32,115 nt of DNA from Flavobacteriales bacterium UBA6165 (lineage in GTDB: Bacteria > Bacteroidota > Bacteroidia > Flavobacteriales_D > Crocinitomicaceae). The position numbers were made by a program, and so were the translations under genes. Under the pieces are notes generated by a model, which searched no databases, was not told where the DNA came from, and saw only the letters and a program-made list of their open reading frames with translations. Shown in pieces: positions 15,924 to 24,083 of this stretch. The stretch lies in the NCBI GenBank assembly GCA_002422285.1, contig DIUF01000031.1, positions 573-32,687 of the forward strand. The letters are read 5' to 3'. Within the stretch, counting starts at the first letter, position 1. The number at the start of each line of letters is the position of its first letter.

Positions 15924-15953
15924 TTTGATATTCACAGGCATAGTCTATCTTTG
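15924..15953 (+). promoter_or_regulatory. Promoter of the ABC-F gene
   Basis: TTTG (15924-15927), 18 bases, then TATCTTTG (15946-15953) is a complete -33/-7 pair of the Bacteroidota type. The expected start site near 15960 leaves a leader of about 14 nt to the ATG at 15974. Confidence 0.7.
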
Positions 15954-15973
15954 CGCCCCAAATTCAAGATTTT

Positions 15974-17605
15974 ATGATCACAGTCAATGGCCTCACGGTC
16001 GAATTTAGCGCCCGAACACTATTCAAAGATGTAAGTTTTGTTATCAATCCAAATGATAAAATAGCTTTGATGGGTAAAAATGGCGCGGGTAAATCTACCA
16101 TGATGAAAATTATTGCTGGTGTTCAGAAAGCCAATCGTGGAGGTATTCAATGTGCTCCTGAAACCAAAATAGCTTATTTGCCACAGCATTTGCTCACATC
16201 GGATGATGCAACGGTTTTTGAAGAAACATCCAAGGCTTTTGGTGAAGTCATTGAGATGAAAAATGAAATCGAAGCTTTGAACAAGGAGCTAGAAACACGC
16301 ACTGATTATGAATCCGATTCCTATATGAGTGTCATAGAGCGTGTAGCCGAATTAGGTGAAAAATATTATGCTATCGAAGAAACAAATTTTGATGCAGAAG
16401 TTGAAAAATCCTTGTTGGGCCTGGGTTTCAAACGCAGCGATTTTACACGAAGCACGAGCGAATTTAGTGGGGGTTGGCGCATGCGGATTGAGTTGGCGAA
16501 AATTCTCTTGCAAAAACCTGATTTGGTGCTTTTGGATGAGCCTACGAATCACATCGACATTGAATCGGTGATTTGGTTGGAAGATTTCTTAAAAAACAAA
16601 GCCAAGGCGGTAATTGTGATTTCACATGATAAAACCTTCATCGATAACATTACCAATCGCACTATTGAAGTGACTAATGGACGCATTTACGATTACAAAG
16701 CCAACTATTCACATTATTTAGTTCTTCGAGAAGAGCGAAGGGCACAGCAGCAAAAGGCTTACCAGGAGCAACAGAAAATGATTGGAGAAACAAAACGTTT
16801 TATTGAGCAATTCAAGGGAACGTATTCTAAAACAAATCAGGTGAGTTCGCGTCAACGTATGTTGGAAAAACTGGAAATCATTGAAGTGGATGAAATTGAC
16901 AATTCTTCTATTTCTCTCCGTTTCCCACCTTCTCAGCGATCGGGAGATTTTCCTGTTACAGCACGCGATTTGAGCAAAGCTTACGGTGATAAAGCAGTCT
17001 TTAAAAACGCGAGCTTATCCATTGCACGAGGCGAAAAAGTATGTTTTGTTGGTCGAAACGGTGAAGGAAAGTCTACTTTCATCAAGGCTATTATGGGCGA
17101 GATCGATTTTGAAGGATTTTGCGAATTGGGTCACAATGCCAAAGTGGGTTATTTTGCTCAGAATCAGGCTTCATTGCTCGATCCAGAATTGTCTGTTTTT
17201 GAAACGGTGGACAATGTTGCTGAAGGAGAAATCCGCAAGGAAATCAAGAATATTTTGGGTGCTTTTATGTTTTCTGGTGAAGCTATCGACAAGAAAGTAG
17301 GCTTCCTTTCAGGAGGAGAACGAACACGTTTGGCTATGGTGAAATTGCTGCTCGAACCAGTTAATGTTTTGATTCTAGATGAGCCAACCAATCACTTGGA
17401 TATCAAGTCAAAAGAAGTTTTAAAAGATGCGTTGAAAAAATTCGACGGCACGCTAATTTTGGTGTCTCACGACCGTGCCTTCTTGGAAGGATTGGCCAAC
17501 AAAGTTTTCGAATTTAAAGACCAACGTGTTATTGAACACTTTGAGACCATCGACGAATTTTTGGAAAGAAATCGCATTGAACAAATCAAGCATTTGGATT
17601 TGTAG
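15974..17605 (+). CDS. ABC-F family ATPase (YbiT/Uup-like ribosome-associated factor)
   Basis: The 543-residue protein has two ABC ATPase domains and no membrane segment, which defines the ABC-F family. These proteins bind the ribosomal E site and help stalled translation or confer antibiotic protection. The first domain has Walker A GKNGAGKS (34-41), signature FSGGWR (164-169) and LLDEPTNHID (186-195). The second has GRNGEGKS (360-367), LSGGERTR (445-452) and LILDEPTNHLD (466-476), followed by LVSHDRAFLE. The interdomain linker (about 235-320) is charged and rich in Gln/Lys (EERRAQQQKAYQEQQK), as expected for the P-site tRNA interaction motif. Length and linker fit the housekeeping YbiT/EttA side of the family better than a resistance protein, but this is not decisive. 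trmH follows on the same strand after 34 bases. Confidence 0.95.
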   Translation: MITVNGLTVEFSARTLFKDVSFVINPNDKIALMGKNGAGKSTMMKIIAGVQKANRGGIQCAPETKIAYLPQHLLTSDDATVFEETSKAFGEVIEMKNEIEALNKELETRTDYESDSYMSVIERVAELGEKYYAIEETNFDAEVEKSLLGLGFKRSDFTRSTSEFSGGWRMRIELAKILLQKPDLVLLDEPTNHIDIESVIWLEDFLKNKAKAVIVISHDKTFIDNITNRTIEVTNGRIYDYKANYSHYLVLREERRAQQQKAYQEQQKMIGETKRFIEQFKGTYSKTNQVSSRQRMLEKLEIIEVDEIDNSSISLRFPPSQRSGDFPVTARDLSKAYGDKAVFKNASLSIARGEKVCFVGRNGEGKSTFIKAIMGEIDFEGFCELGHNAKVGYFAQNQASLLDPELSVFETVDNVAEGEIRKEIKNILGAFMFSGEAIDKKVGFLSGGERTRLAMVKLLLEPVNVLILDEPTNHLDIKSKEVLKDALKKFDGTLILVSHDRAFLEGLANKVFEFKDQRVIEHFETIDEFLERNRIEQIKHLDL

Positions 17606-17639
17606 AATGCATCTCAGTCATTTCACGTAATTTCGTCCT

Positions 17640-18314
17640 GTGAAAAAAGAAATCTATGCCCGATTATTTGAAATGTTGTCCGATTCGAAGCAGCATTTGG
17701 TAGAGAAGAATGCAGTGCGTCGCACGCGTCATTTGACTGTAGCGGTTGAGCATTTGTATCAATCGCACAATACGAGCGCGGTGATTCGCAGTTGCGATTG
17801 CTTTGGTTTGCAAGATGTATATATCATTGCGCGAAAGCAATACAAGGTAAACCGAGATATTGCCATGGGGGCGGGGAAATGGATTACAGAGCACCGTTTT
17901 CAGCAGGGAGAAACAGCAAAGTGCATCAATGACATCAAGGCAAGAGGATATAAAATTGTGGCTACTTCACCAAGTGCGACAAAAACCATTCACGATATAT
18001 CGGTAGAAGAGCCAATTTGTCTTTTTTTCGGTACTGAAAAACACGGTTTGAGCGATGAAGCTTTTCAAGCCGCCGATGAAGTGGTAAGCATTCCTATGTT
18101 CGGATTCACAGAAAGTTTCAATATCAGTGTTTCCGTTGCTTTGTGTTTACAAATTTTGCGAAGAAATATGGAATTATCATCTGTAAATTGGCAACTGAGC
18201 GATGAAGATCAACTTGATTTGAAATTGCAGTGGTGTCGAAATATTTTAAAGAATGGTGAGGCGGTTTACGAGGAGGTGAGAAAGCTTGTTGAAATGGAAA
18301 TGAACCCGAAATAG
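17640..18314 (+). CDS. trmH: TrmH-type SPOUT RNA methyltransferase (probable tRNA Gm18 methylase)
   Basis: The 224-residue protein carries the three SpoU/TrmH motifs: NTSAVIRSCDCFG (44-56, with the catalytic-region Asn and Arg), LFFGTEKHGLSDE (128-140), and IPMFGFTESFNISVSVA (151-167), which forms the trefoil knot that binds S-adenosylmethionine. TrmH methylates the 2'-OH of G18 in tRNA. The length and N-terminal extension (RRTRHLTVAVEHLYQSHN) fit TrmH better than the rRNA enzyme RlmB. The start is GTG at 17640; the next ATG is at codon 12 and would cut into the N-terminal helix. TAATTTCG, one mismatch from the -7 consensus, ends four bases before the GTG, so a leaderless transcript is possible besides read-through from the ABC-F gene. 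Confidence 0.92.
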   Translation: MKKEIYARLFEMLSDSKQHLVEKNAVRRTRHLTVAVEHLYQSHNTSAVIRSCDCFGLQDVYIIARKQYKVNRDIAMGAGKWITEHRFQQGETAKCINDIKARGYKIVATSPSATKTIHDISVEEPICLFFGTEKHGLSDEAFQAADEVVSIPMFGFTESFNISVSVALCLQILRRNMELSSVNWQLSDEDQLDLKLQWCRNILKNGEAVYEEVRKLVEMEMNPK

Positions 18315-18332
18315 CAAAAAATGGTCGGATTA

Positions 18333-18704
18333 CTATAGAATTACGCTCTCAACTCCACTTACCTTATCGATATGACAATCATCGCCGCGAATAGTAAATG
18401 CCTCGTCAACAACTTTTTGACCATTGATAATTCCAACGAATGTGAAATTCTCTGTGGTGTTTTTTAAATAAACATGAAAGTTATCGTCCAAAACGGTATA
18501 GTAATTTTCTTCAAAACCATAGCTCTCATAACGAAGCGTGTCGCCATTGAGGTTTCTAATGGTGTAAAAATCATCTAGAGTATCTCCAATCACTTGAATT
18601 CCAACAGTTCTAAACTCCATGGTGCAAGCCGTTTCTTTTTTGCATTGAAAGGATAAGAGCAAAACAAAAACAAGTGCGGAGGAAATTACGAGTGATCTTT
18701 TCAT
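18333..18704 (-). CDS. Small lipoprotein, function unknown
   Basis: The 123-residue protein begins MKRSL, followed by a hydrophobic run and Cys21 in SFQC, a relaxed lipoprotein signal of the kind common in Bacteroidota. The mature part looks beta-rich (TVGIQVIGDTLDDFYTIR, YYTVLDDNFHVYLK, FTFVGIINGQKVVDEAFTIRGDDCHID) and has Cys residues near both ends that could form a disulfide. I do not recognise a family. I choose ATG at 18704. A longer frame from 18746 would translate straight through TATCTTTG, an exact -7 element at 18732-18725, so the promoter decides the start. It ends 18 bases from the convergent trmH. Confidence 0.75.
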   Translation of the reverse strand: MKRSLVISSALVFVLLLSFQCKKETACTMEFRTVGIQVIGDTLDDFYTIRNLNGDTLRYESYGFEENYYTVLDDNFHVYLKNTTENFTFVGIINGQKVVDEAFTIRGDDCHIDKVSGVESVIL

Positions 18705-18724
18705 GTCATTGATTTTTATATAAG

Positions 18725-18732
18725 CAAAGATA
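18725..18732 (-). promoter_or_regulatory. -7 element of the small lipoprotein gene
   Basis: TATCTTTG on the minus strand (18732-18725) matches TAnnTTTG exactly. The predicted start near 18718 gives a leader of about 14 nt. The -33 region is weak. Confidence 0.5.
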
Positions 18733-18831
18733 TTTTCTTTTTCCATTAGATTGTAATTTGCTTTAGAGTAAAAGTCGTATGAAATTAACTTTGTTCACAT
18801 ACAATCAAAGAAAATAGCTAATAGCTATCAA

Positions 18832-19473
18832 TCAATACTGCCAAATTGGATTCATCATTTTTTCCTCGCCAATTATTGTTTCGGGACCGTGACCGCAATA
18901 TACTAGAGTGTCTTCAGGCAATTGAAACATGATTTCTGTGATGGATTTTTTGAGTGTTGGTAAATCACCGTTTGGCAAATCAAATCGACCAAAACTGCCT
19001 TTAAACAGCACGTCGCCATTGATTACAACACGGTTTTCGGCGTTATAAAACACCACATGACCAGGAGCATGACCCGGTGTAAAAAGCACTTCAAAACTCA
19101 TTTCGCCAAATTCCAATACATCACCATGATTCACCAGATGCGTGGGTTGTGGTGATGCTTCAAAGCCAACAAAACCGTACATCGGCGCGTAATTTGGAAC
19201 AGCATTCAGGGTAACCAAATCGGCTTCATGCATGTAGAACGGAATGTCATATTCACGGAGAACCCATGCGTTGCCGAGAATATGGTCAATATGACAATGT
19301 GTATTGAGTAAGGCAACAGGATTCAAATTGTTCTGCGCTATGTACAAACTCAAATCATCTCGTTCTTCAGGATAATAGCATCCCGGATCTACGATTATGC
19401 AGTTGTTTTTATCGTCTGAAATCACCAATGTGTTTTCTTGAAAGTCGTTGAAAATGAACTTTTGTATGGTCAT
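18832..19473 (-). CDS. MBL-fold metallohydrolase (glyoxalase II-like)
   Basis: The 213-residue protein has the metallo-beta-lactamase metal site THCHIDH (58-64), with the later ligands in TPGHAPGHVVFY, INGDVLFKGSFGRFDLPNGD and CGHGPETIIGEEK. This order is typical of the glyoxalase II/YcbL group, which hydrolyses thioesters such as S-lactoylglutathione. A bacterium of this group may lack glutathione, so the substrate is open. It lacks the C-terminal helical domain of true GloB. It starts with ATG at 19473, 15 bases after the ArsC-like gene, and is the last of three minus-strand genes with recQ. Confidence 0.9.
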   Translation of the reverse strand: MTIQKFIFNDFQENTLVISDDKNNCIIVDPGCYYPEERDDLSLYIAQNNLNPVALLNTHCHIDHILGNAWVLREYDIPFYMHEADLVTLNAVPNYAPMYGFVGFEASPQPTHLVNHGDVLEFGEMSFEVLFTPGHAPGHVVFYNAENRVVINGDVLFKGSFGRFDLPNGDLPTLKKSITEIMFQLPEDTLVYCGHGPETIIGEEKMMNPIWQY

Positions 19474-19488
19474 TGTCCGTTTGATGTT

Positions 19489-19842
19489 TTATGAATTGTT
19501 TTTCAAAAAGTCTAGGGTCATTTCAGGAGGTCGCGCAATAAGAGCCGAATTTTCTCCGACAACAATTGGTCTTTCAATAAGAATTGGGTTTTCATGTAAT
19601 ACTTGAATCCATTCTATTCTTGAAAGCGTTTTGTTTTTGAACTGTTCTTTGAACATGGTCTCATTTTTGCGAACAAGATCCAGAGGTTCGAGTTTCAATT
19701 TTAGAAGCAGTTCGTTTAACTCACTGGTGCTTGGCGGGTTTTGCAAATAATTGACAACTTCAAATGGCTGTTTGGATTCTTCCAAATATTGAAGTGCACA
19801 ACGACTTTTAGAACAACGGTTGTTGTGATAAATTTGAATCAT
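19489..19842 (-). CDS. arsC: ArsC-family reductase (arsenate reductase-like, thioredoxin fold)
   Basis: The 117-residue protein has the ArsC/YffB layout: a first strand then HNNRCSKSR with the catalytic Cys10, QPFEVVNYLQNPPS, LVRKNETMFKE, and LIERPIVVGENSALIARPPE, which carries the arginine used to hold arsenate or sulfate. Glutaredoxin-dependent ArsC reduces arsenate to arsenite. No arsenite pump or ArsR regulator is near, so a general ArsC-like thiol reductase is equally possible. It lies nine bases after the recQ stop and 15 bases before the MBL hydrolase. Confidence 0.88.
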   Translation of the reverse strand: MIQIYHNNRCSKSRCALQYLEESKQPFEVVNYLQNPPSTSELNELLLKLKLEPLDLVRKNETMFKEQFKNKTLSRIEWIQVLHENPILIERPIVVGENSALIARPPEMTLDFLKNNS

Positions 19843-19851
19843 AAAAAGAAT

Positions 19852-22035
19852 TTAATTACCCAATTCTGAGAAAAACTTGATTCTCATCAAACGCAATTCT
19901 TCTTCGGTATAATCACCATCGAATTCGTGGTAAGCGTCTGTTATAGAATCTGATGCTGCCTCTTTGAAATAATCCATGATTTCTTCCTGATTATCGGAGT
20001 CTAGAATGGTATCGATGTAATATTGTATATTTACTCGTGTTCCTGAGTTTACTATTCCTTCAATCTCCTCTAAAACTTCGTCGAAAGTTTTGCTTTGCGA
20101 TTTAGCAATGTCCTCAAGTGGTAATTTTTTGTCAATATTTTGAATCATTTGCACTTTCAACCCAGACTTATTGACAATCGATTTCATCACCAAATCAGTT
20201 GGTCTGTCAATGTCGTTTTCTTCAACGTATCTGGCTATAAGCTCAATGAATTCCTTGCCATAACGCGTAGCCTTTCCCTGTCCAACTCCTTGTATATGCG
20301 TTAATTCCTCAATAGTTATTGGGTATTGGAACGCCATTTCCTTGAGCGAAACTTCTTGGAAGATAACGAAAGGGGGCAATTGATTTTTCTTGGCAACCGA
20401 TTTTCTTAAGTCAACAAGCATGTCATAAATCACATCATCAAAGGCCGCTTTTTGGGTGGCAACAAAGGAAGAGTCTTCGTGGTCGTCACCTGTATAATCA
20501 CTTTCTTTGATGAGCGTGAAAGACTGAGGATTTTGGATGAACTCACGACCAGCATCGGTGAGTTTGATTATACCATAAGTTTCAATGTCTTTATGAAGAA
20601 GTCCTGCAACTAAAAGTTGTCTAAAAACAGCATTCCAGAAATGCTCCGCGTTGTCCTTGCCGATGCCGAAAACGGGATGTTGGTCGTGTTTGTATGAAAC
20701 AATTTCAGCAGACTTTACGCCCATTATGAAGTTTGTGAGGTATTTTATTTTTTGAGTTTCTTTAAGGGCTTCAACAACTTTCAAAGCATTCAAAGCAAAA
20801 TCTTTACCTTCATATTTTTCACGAGGATGTCTACAGTTGTCGCACATATTTGAACAATTGCTGTCGTCGAAAGATTCTCCGAAATAATGAAGCAAGTATT
20901 TTCTTCTGCAAATGGATGTCTCGGCATATGATACAATTTCATGTAGAAGTTGCTTACCAATTTCGATTTCTGAAACCGGTTTTCCATGCAAGAATTTTTC
21001 TAATTTTTCAACGTCCTTATAGCTGTAAAAAGCCAAGCAATTGCCTTCAGCACCGTCTCGACCTCCACGACCAGTTTCTTGGTAATAGGATTCAATAGAT
21101 TTTGGGATATCGTGGTGGATTACGAAACGAACGTCTGGCTTGTCGATTCCCATTCCGAAGGCAATTGTTGCCACGATAACATCGGCATCCTCCATCAAGA
21201 ACATGTCCTGATGTTTACCTCGGGTGTTAGAATCCAATCCAGCATGATAGGGCAGGGCATTGATCCCATTTACACGGAGAATTTCAGCCAATTCTTCCAC
21301 TTTTTTCCGAGATAAACAATAAATGATTCCCGATTTCCCTTGGTGTTGACGGATATATTTGACGATTTCTTTTTCAACATCTCTTTTTGGACGAACTTCA
21401 TAGTACAAATTATCGCGATTAAAAGATGATTTGTAGACCGTAGCATCCATCATGTTCAAGTTCTTTTGGATATCTACCTGAACTTTGGGTGTCGCCGTTG
21501 CTGTAAGTGCAATTATTGGAACATTTGAGATTTTTTCAAAGATTTCTCGCAAGCGTCTATATTCAGGACGAAAATCGTGCCCCCATTCAGAAATACAATG
21601 TGCCTCATCGATGGCAAAGAACGAGATGGGCACACTCGTTAAAAAGTCTATGTTTTCTTGTTTGGTCAACGATTCCGGTGCCACGTAGAGCAATTTAGTC
21701 CTTCCGTCTAAAATATCGGTTCGAACTTGCGTGATTTCAGTTTTATTTAGAGATGAATTTAGAAAATGTGCCACAGCATTGTCTTCATTAACATTGCGAA
21801 TGGCATCTACTTGGTTCTTCATTAAAGCTATGAGCGGAGAAACGATGATTGCCGTTCCTTCCATGATTAGTGCAGGAAGTTGATAGCAAAGCGATTTGCC
21901 ACCTCCTGTAGGCATAATTACAAAAGTGTTCTTTCCACTAAGTAAATTGTTGATTACCAATTCTTGCTCGCCTTTGAAAGTATCAAAGCCAAAATGTTTG
22001 CGAAGTGCAGACTTCAACTCCATTTCTTCTACCAT
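19852..22035 (-). CDS. recQ: ATP-dependent DNA helicase RecQ
   Basis: RecQ unwinds branched DNA during repair and recombination. The 727-residue protein has Walker A PTGGGKS (42-48), DEAH (143-146) in FAIDEAHCISEWGHDFRP, the HHDIPKSIESYYQETGRGGRDG motif VI region, and the zinc cluster CRRKYLLHYFGESF...CSNMCDNC. These are followed by the RQC winged helix and an HRDC domain (LPPFVIFQEVSLKEMA ... GVGQGKATRYG). About 120 residues follow the HRDC domain, ending in an acidic stretch, longer than E. coli RecQ but usual in Bacteroidota. ATG at 22035 is chosen; Met5 is also possible. A one-mismatch -7 element (TATCTTCG) lies 22 bases upstream. Confidence 0.97.
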   Translation of the reverse strand: MVEEMELKSALRKHFGFDTFKGEQELVINNLLSGKNTFVIMPTGGGKSLCYQLPALIMEGTAIIVSPLIALMKNQVDAIRNVNEDNAVAHFLNSSLNKTEITQVRTDILDGRTKLLYVAPESLTKQENIDFLTSVPISFFAIDEAHCISEWGHDFRPEYRRLREIFEKISNVPIIALTATATPKVQVDIQKNLNMMDATVYKSSFNRDNLYYEVRPKRDVEKEIVKYIRQHQGKSGIIYCLSRKKVEELAEILRVNGINALPYHAGLDSNTRGKHQDMFLMEDADVIVATIAFGMGIDKPDVRFVIHHDIPKSIESYYQETGRGGRDGAEGNCLAFYSYKDVEKLEKFLHGKPVSEIEIGKQLLHEIVSYAETSICRRKYLLHYFGESFDDSNCSNMCDNCRHPREKYEGKDFALNALKVVEALKETQKIKYLTNFIMGVKSAEIVSYKHDQHPVFGIGKDNAEHFWNAVFRQLLVAGLLHKDIETYGIIKLTDAGREFIQNPQSFTLIKESDYTGDDHEDSSFVATQKAAFDDVIYDMLVDLRKSVAKKNQLPPFVIFQEVSLKEMAFQYPITIEELTHIQGVGQGKATRYGKEFIELIARYVEENDIDRPTDLVMKSIVNKSGLKVQMIQNIDKKLPLEDIAKSQSKTFDEVLEEIEGIVNSGTRVNIQYYIDTILDSDNQEEIMDYFKEAASDSITDAYHEFDGDYTEEELRLMRIKFFSELGN

Positions 22036-22057
22036 AACCTATAAAATTCTTGTCAAA

Positions 22058-22065
22058 CGAAGATA
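22058..22065 (-). promoter_or_regulatory. Candidate -7 element of the recQ operon
   Basis: TATCTTCG on the minus strand (22065-22058) differs from TAnnTTTG at one position. It would give a leader of roughly 16 nt to the recQ ATG. The -33 region is not convincing. Confidence 0.35.
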
Positions 22066-22277
22066 GGTAATATTTAGCGAATGCCAAGAAAAAGTTATTA
22101 TTTTTTGATGATTTTTATAAGTTGAATTTTAAAGCAGGGCATAACCGCGTCAAAGACTTTTCGATATGAGCCTAATAAACACTTCTTTATATCAACAATT
22201 TCAGATCAATGCAGGTTTCTCTAAATGATTGAGTCCAAAAATGAATATGCAATTTACTGGAATCTTTGTTTTTTGTT

Positions 22278-22318
22278 TGATAAGTTTCTGACCTTATCAT
22301 TATATTCTGAATTCAGAA
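22278..22318. repeat. Two adjacent inverted repeats in the recQ-tatC gap
   Basis: TGATAAG (22278-22284) and CTTATCA (22293-22299) form a 7-bp stem around eight bases. Six bases further on, TTCTGAATTCAGAA (22305-22318) is a perfect 14-bp palindrome. They sit in the middle of the 466-bp stretch 22036-22501, which has divergent genes on both sides and otherwise no open frame or RNA gene that I can see. They could be operator sites or part of a small RNA. They are too far from the recQ and tatC stops to be terminators for either. Confidence 0.4.
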
Positions 22319-22458
22319 GTACCAAATCGATTCATGGATAATGCAAAACAATTTGTTTATTGATTGTAATATTCAAAAAAAGCTGAACGTTTTTTCAAAA
22401 AAACAGTGAATTTATGGTTTTGTAATTCCTTATTATAAAACATTGAATATATCTTTTC

Positions 22459-22492
22459 TTGCTCTATCTAACAAAATTCCTTCGTACTTTTG
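22459..22492 (+). promoter_or_regulatory. Promoter of tatC-lptB
   Basis: TACTTTTG (22485-22492) matches TAnnTTTG exactly, and a TTG lies 23 bases upstream (22459-22461), at the long end of allowed spacing. The -7 element ends nine bases before the tatC ATG, so the leader should be only a few bases. Confidence 0.5.
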
Positions 22493-22501
22493 TCGCCAAT
22501 T

Positions 22502-23296
22502 ATGGCAACAGAAACAGCGGATAACATGTCCTTTTTAGACCACCTCGAAGAGCTTAGGTGGCGCCTTGTCCGTGCAGCTATTGCGGTATTGATTGTTGCG
22601 ATATGTATCTGGATGTTTAAAGAGTGGATCATAGAAAATATGTTTCTCTCAATGAAAGATTCTTCGTTCATTACATATCGATGGTTTTGTGACTATTTTG
22701 GTGTTTGCATTGAGGATATTCCAATTGACATGCAAAGTACTGAGGTGATGGGTCAATTCTCTTATGCTATAAATATGACTTTAATGGGCGGAATTGTGAT
22801 AGCATTTCCTTTTATTTTCTACCAAATTTGGGCTTTTGTGAAACCTGGTTTGAAAGAAAAAGAACTCAAAGTAGCGCGAGGCACTGTTTTTTACACAAGC
22901 ATTTTGTTCTTCATAGGAATTCTTTTTGGTTATTTTATCATTGCACCATTAACCATTCAGTTTTTTGGTTCTTTTCAACTGAGTGAACAAATCAAAAACG
23001 ATTTTACCGTTTCCAGTTATATGGCCATTGTATTGTCGACAATTTTTTTCACAGGACTATTGTTCTTAATCCCTGTGGTGATTTACTTTCTGGCCAAATT
23101 AGATTTAATTACGCCAATGGTGTTGAGGAAATATCGAAAACATGCCATAGTAGCGGTTCTAATTTTAGCAGCTTTGATTACCCCACCTAACTTAATCAGC
23201 CAAATTATTGTAGCAATTCCCATCATGATTTTGTACGAGATTAGCATTCTTCTGGCTGTGCGAATTTCAAAAGACAAGATGAATTCAAACGTTTAA
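22502..23296 (+). CDS. tatC: Sec-independent protein translocase TatC
   Basis: TatC is the receptor of the twin-arginine pathway that exports folded proteins across the inner membrane. The 264-residue protein has HLEELRWRL at 14-22, the conserved N-terminal motif that contacts the twin-arginine signal, then six membrane helices. The family's FPFIFYQIWAFVKPGLKEKE lies in the loop after helix 2, and TPPNLISQIIVAIPIMILYEISI near the end. The periplasmic loop after helix 1 is longer than in E. coli and contains two cysteines (WFCDYFGVC), as often in this phylum. I choose ATG at 22502, because an upstream TTG at 22490 lies inside the -7 promoter element. No tatA gene is in the window. lptB follows after 11 bases. 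Confidence 0.96.
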   Translation: MATETADNMSFLDHLEELRWRLVRAAIAVLIVAICIWMFKEWIIENMFLSMKDSSFITYRWFCDYFGVCIEDIPIDMQSTEVMGQFSYAINMTLMGGIVIAFPFIFYQIWAFVKPGLKEKELKVARGTVFYTSILFFIGILFGYFIIAPLTIQFFGSFQLSEQIKNDFTVSSYMAIVLSTIFFTGLLFLIPVVIYFLAKLDLITPMVLRKYRKHAIVAVLILAALITPPNLISQIIVAIPIMILYEISILLAVRISKDKMNSNV

Positions 23297-23307
23297 GAGA
23301 AAAAAGA

Positions 23308-24060
23308 ATGAAACTTCACACCACATCATTGTTTAAAACGTATCGCGGCCGAAAGGTGGTTAACGATGTGAGTATTGAAGTGAATCAAGGTGAAATTGTT
23401 GGACTTTTGGGTCCGAATGGTGCTGGAAAAACGACCTCGTTTTATATGATTGTGGGTTTGGTGCAACCCGATAATGGAAGCGTATTTTTAGATGCCACCG
23501 AAATCACCAAGATGCCCATGTATAAAAGAGCTCAGCTGGGTATCGGTTATTTACCACAAGAGGTTTCAGTTTTTAGGAAGTTGAGCGTGGAGGACAACAT
23601 CATGGCGATTCTTGAAATGACAGACTTAAATAAAGAAGAACGTCGCGAGAAACTCGAAAGATTGTTAAGTGAATTCTCGCTTACCAAAGTAAGGAAAAAT
23701 ATGGGGTCCATGCTGTCGGGAGGGGAAAAGCGTCGAACAGAAATAGCACGTTCATTGGCTACAGACCCCAAATTTGTTCTGCTAGATGAGCCATTTGCTG
23801 GAGTTGACCCAATTGCAGTTGAGGATATCCAATTTATAGTCAGTGAGCTCAAAAACAGAAACATTGGCATCTTGATTACCGACCATAATGTTCAAGAAAC
23901 GCTTTCAATTACAGATCGGGCTTATTTACTTTTCGAAGGGAAGATATTAAAATCAGGTACGGCAGAAGAATTGGCCGCTGATGAACAAGTACGTAATGTT
24001 TATTTGGGTAGAAATTTTGTGCTCCGAAAAGCGAAAGTTACACCCAAAGATTCAGAATAA
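23308..24060 (+). CDS. lptB: Lipopolysaccharide export ATPase LptB
   Basis: LptB powers the LptB2FG complex, which extracts lipopolysaccharide from the inner membrane. The 250-residue protein has GPNGAGKTT (35-43), the family-typical YLPQEVSVFRKLSVEDNIMA, signature LSGGEKRR (136-143), FVLLDEPFAGVDPIAV with the aspartate-glutamate pair at 160-161, and LITDHNVQETLSITDRAY with the H-loop. 'FAGVDP' and 'YLPQE.S.FR.L' distinguish LptB from other ABC ATPases. ATG at 23308 follows tatC by 11 bases, so export through Tat and Lpt is expressed together here. The E1 gene begins 23 bases later on the same strand. Confidence 0.95.
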   Translation: MKLHTTSLFKTYRGRKVVNDVSIEVNQGEIVGLLGPNGAGKTTSFYMIVGLVQPDNGSVFLDATEITKMPMYKRAQLGIGYLPQEVSVFRKLSVEDNIMAILEMTDLNKEERREKLERLLSEFSLTKVRKNMGSMLSGGEKRRTEIARSLATDPKFVLLDEPFAGVDPIAVEDIQFIVSELKNRNIGILITDHNVQETLSITDRAYLLFEGKILKSGTAEELAADEQVRNVYLGRNFVLRKAKVTPKDSE

Positions 24061-24083
24061 AATTCAAACAAAATTTCATCAAT

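Noticed and set aside
18705..18746. Longer N-terminus for the small lipoprotein
   Set aside because: It would read through an exact -7 promoter element and place 14 polar residues before the lipoprotein signal.
22241..22291. 16-codon open frame with a hydrophobic peptide in the recQ-tatC gap
   Set aside because: Too short to separate from chance, no start-site support, and its stop lies within the inverted repeat.
22490..22501. TTG start for tatC giving four extra residues
   Set aside because: The TTG overlaps the exact -7 element TACTTTTG; ATG at 22502 gives the usual TatC N-terminus.
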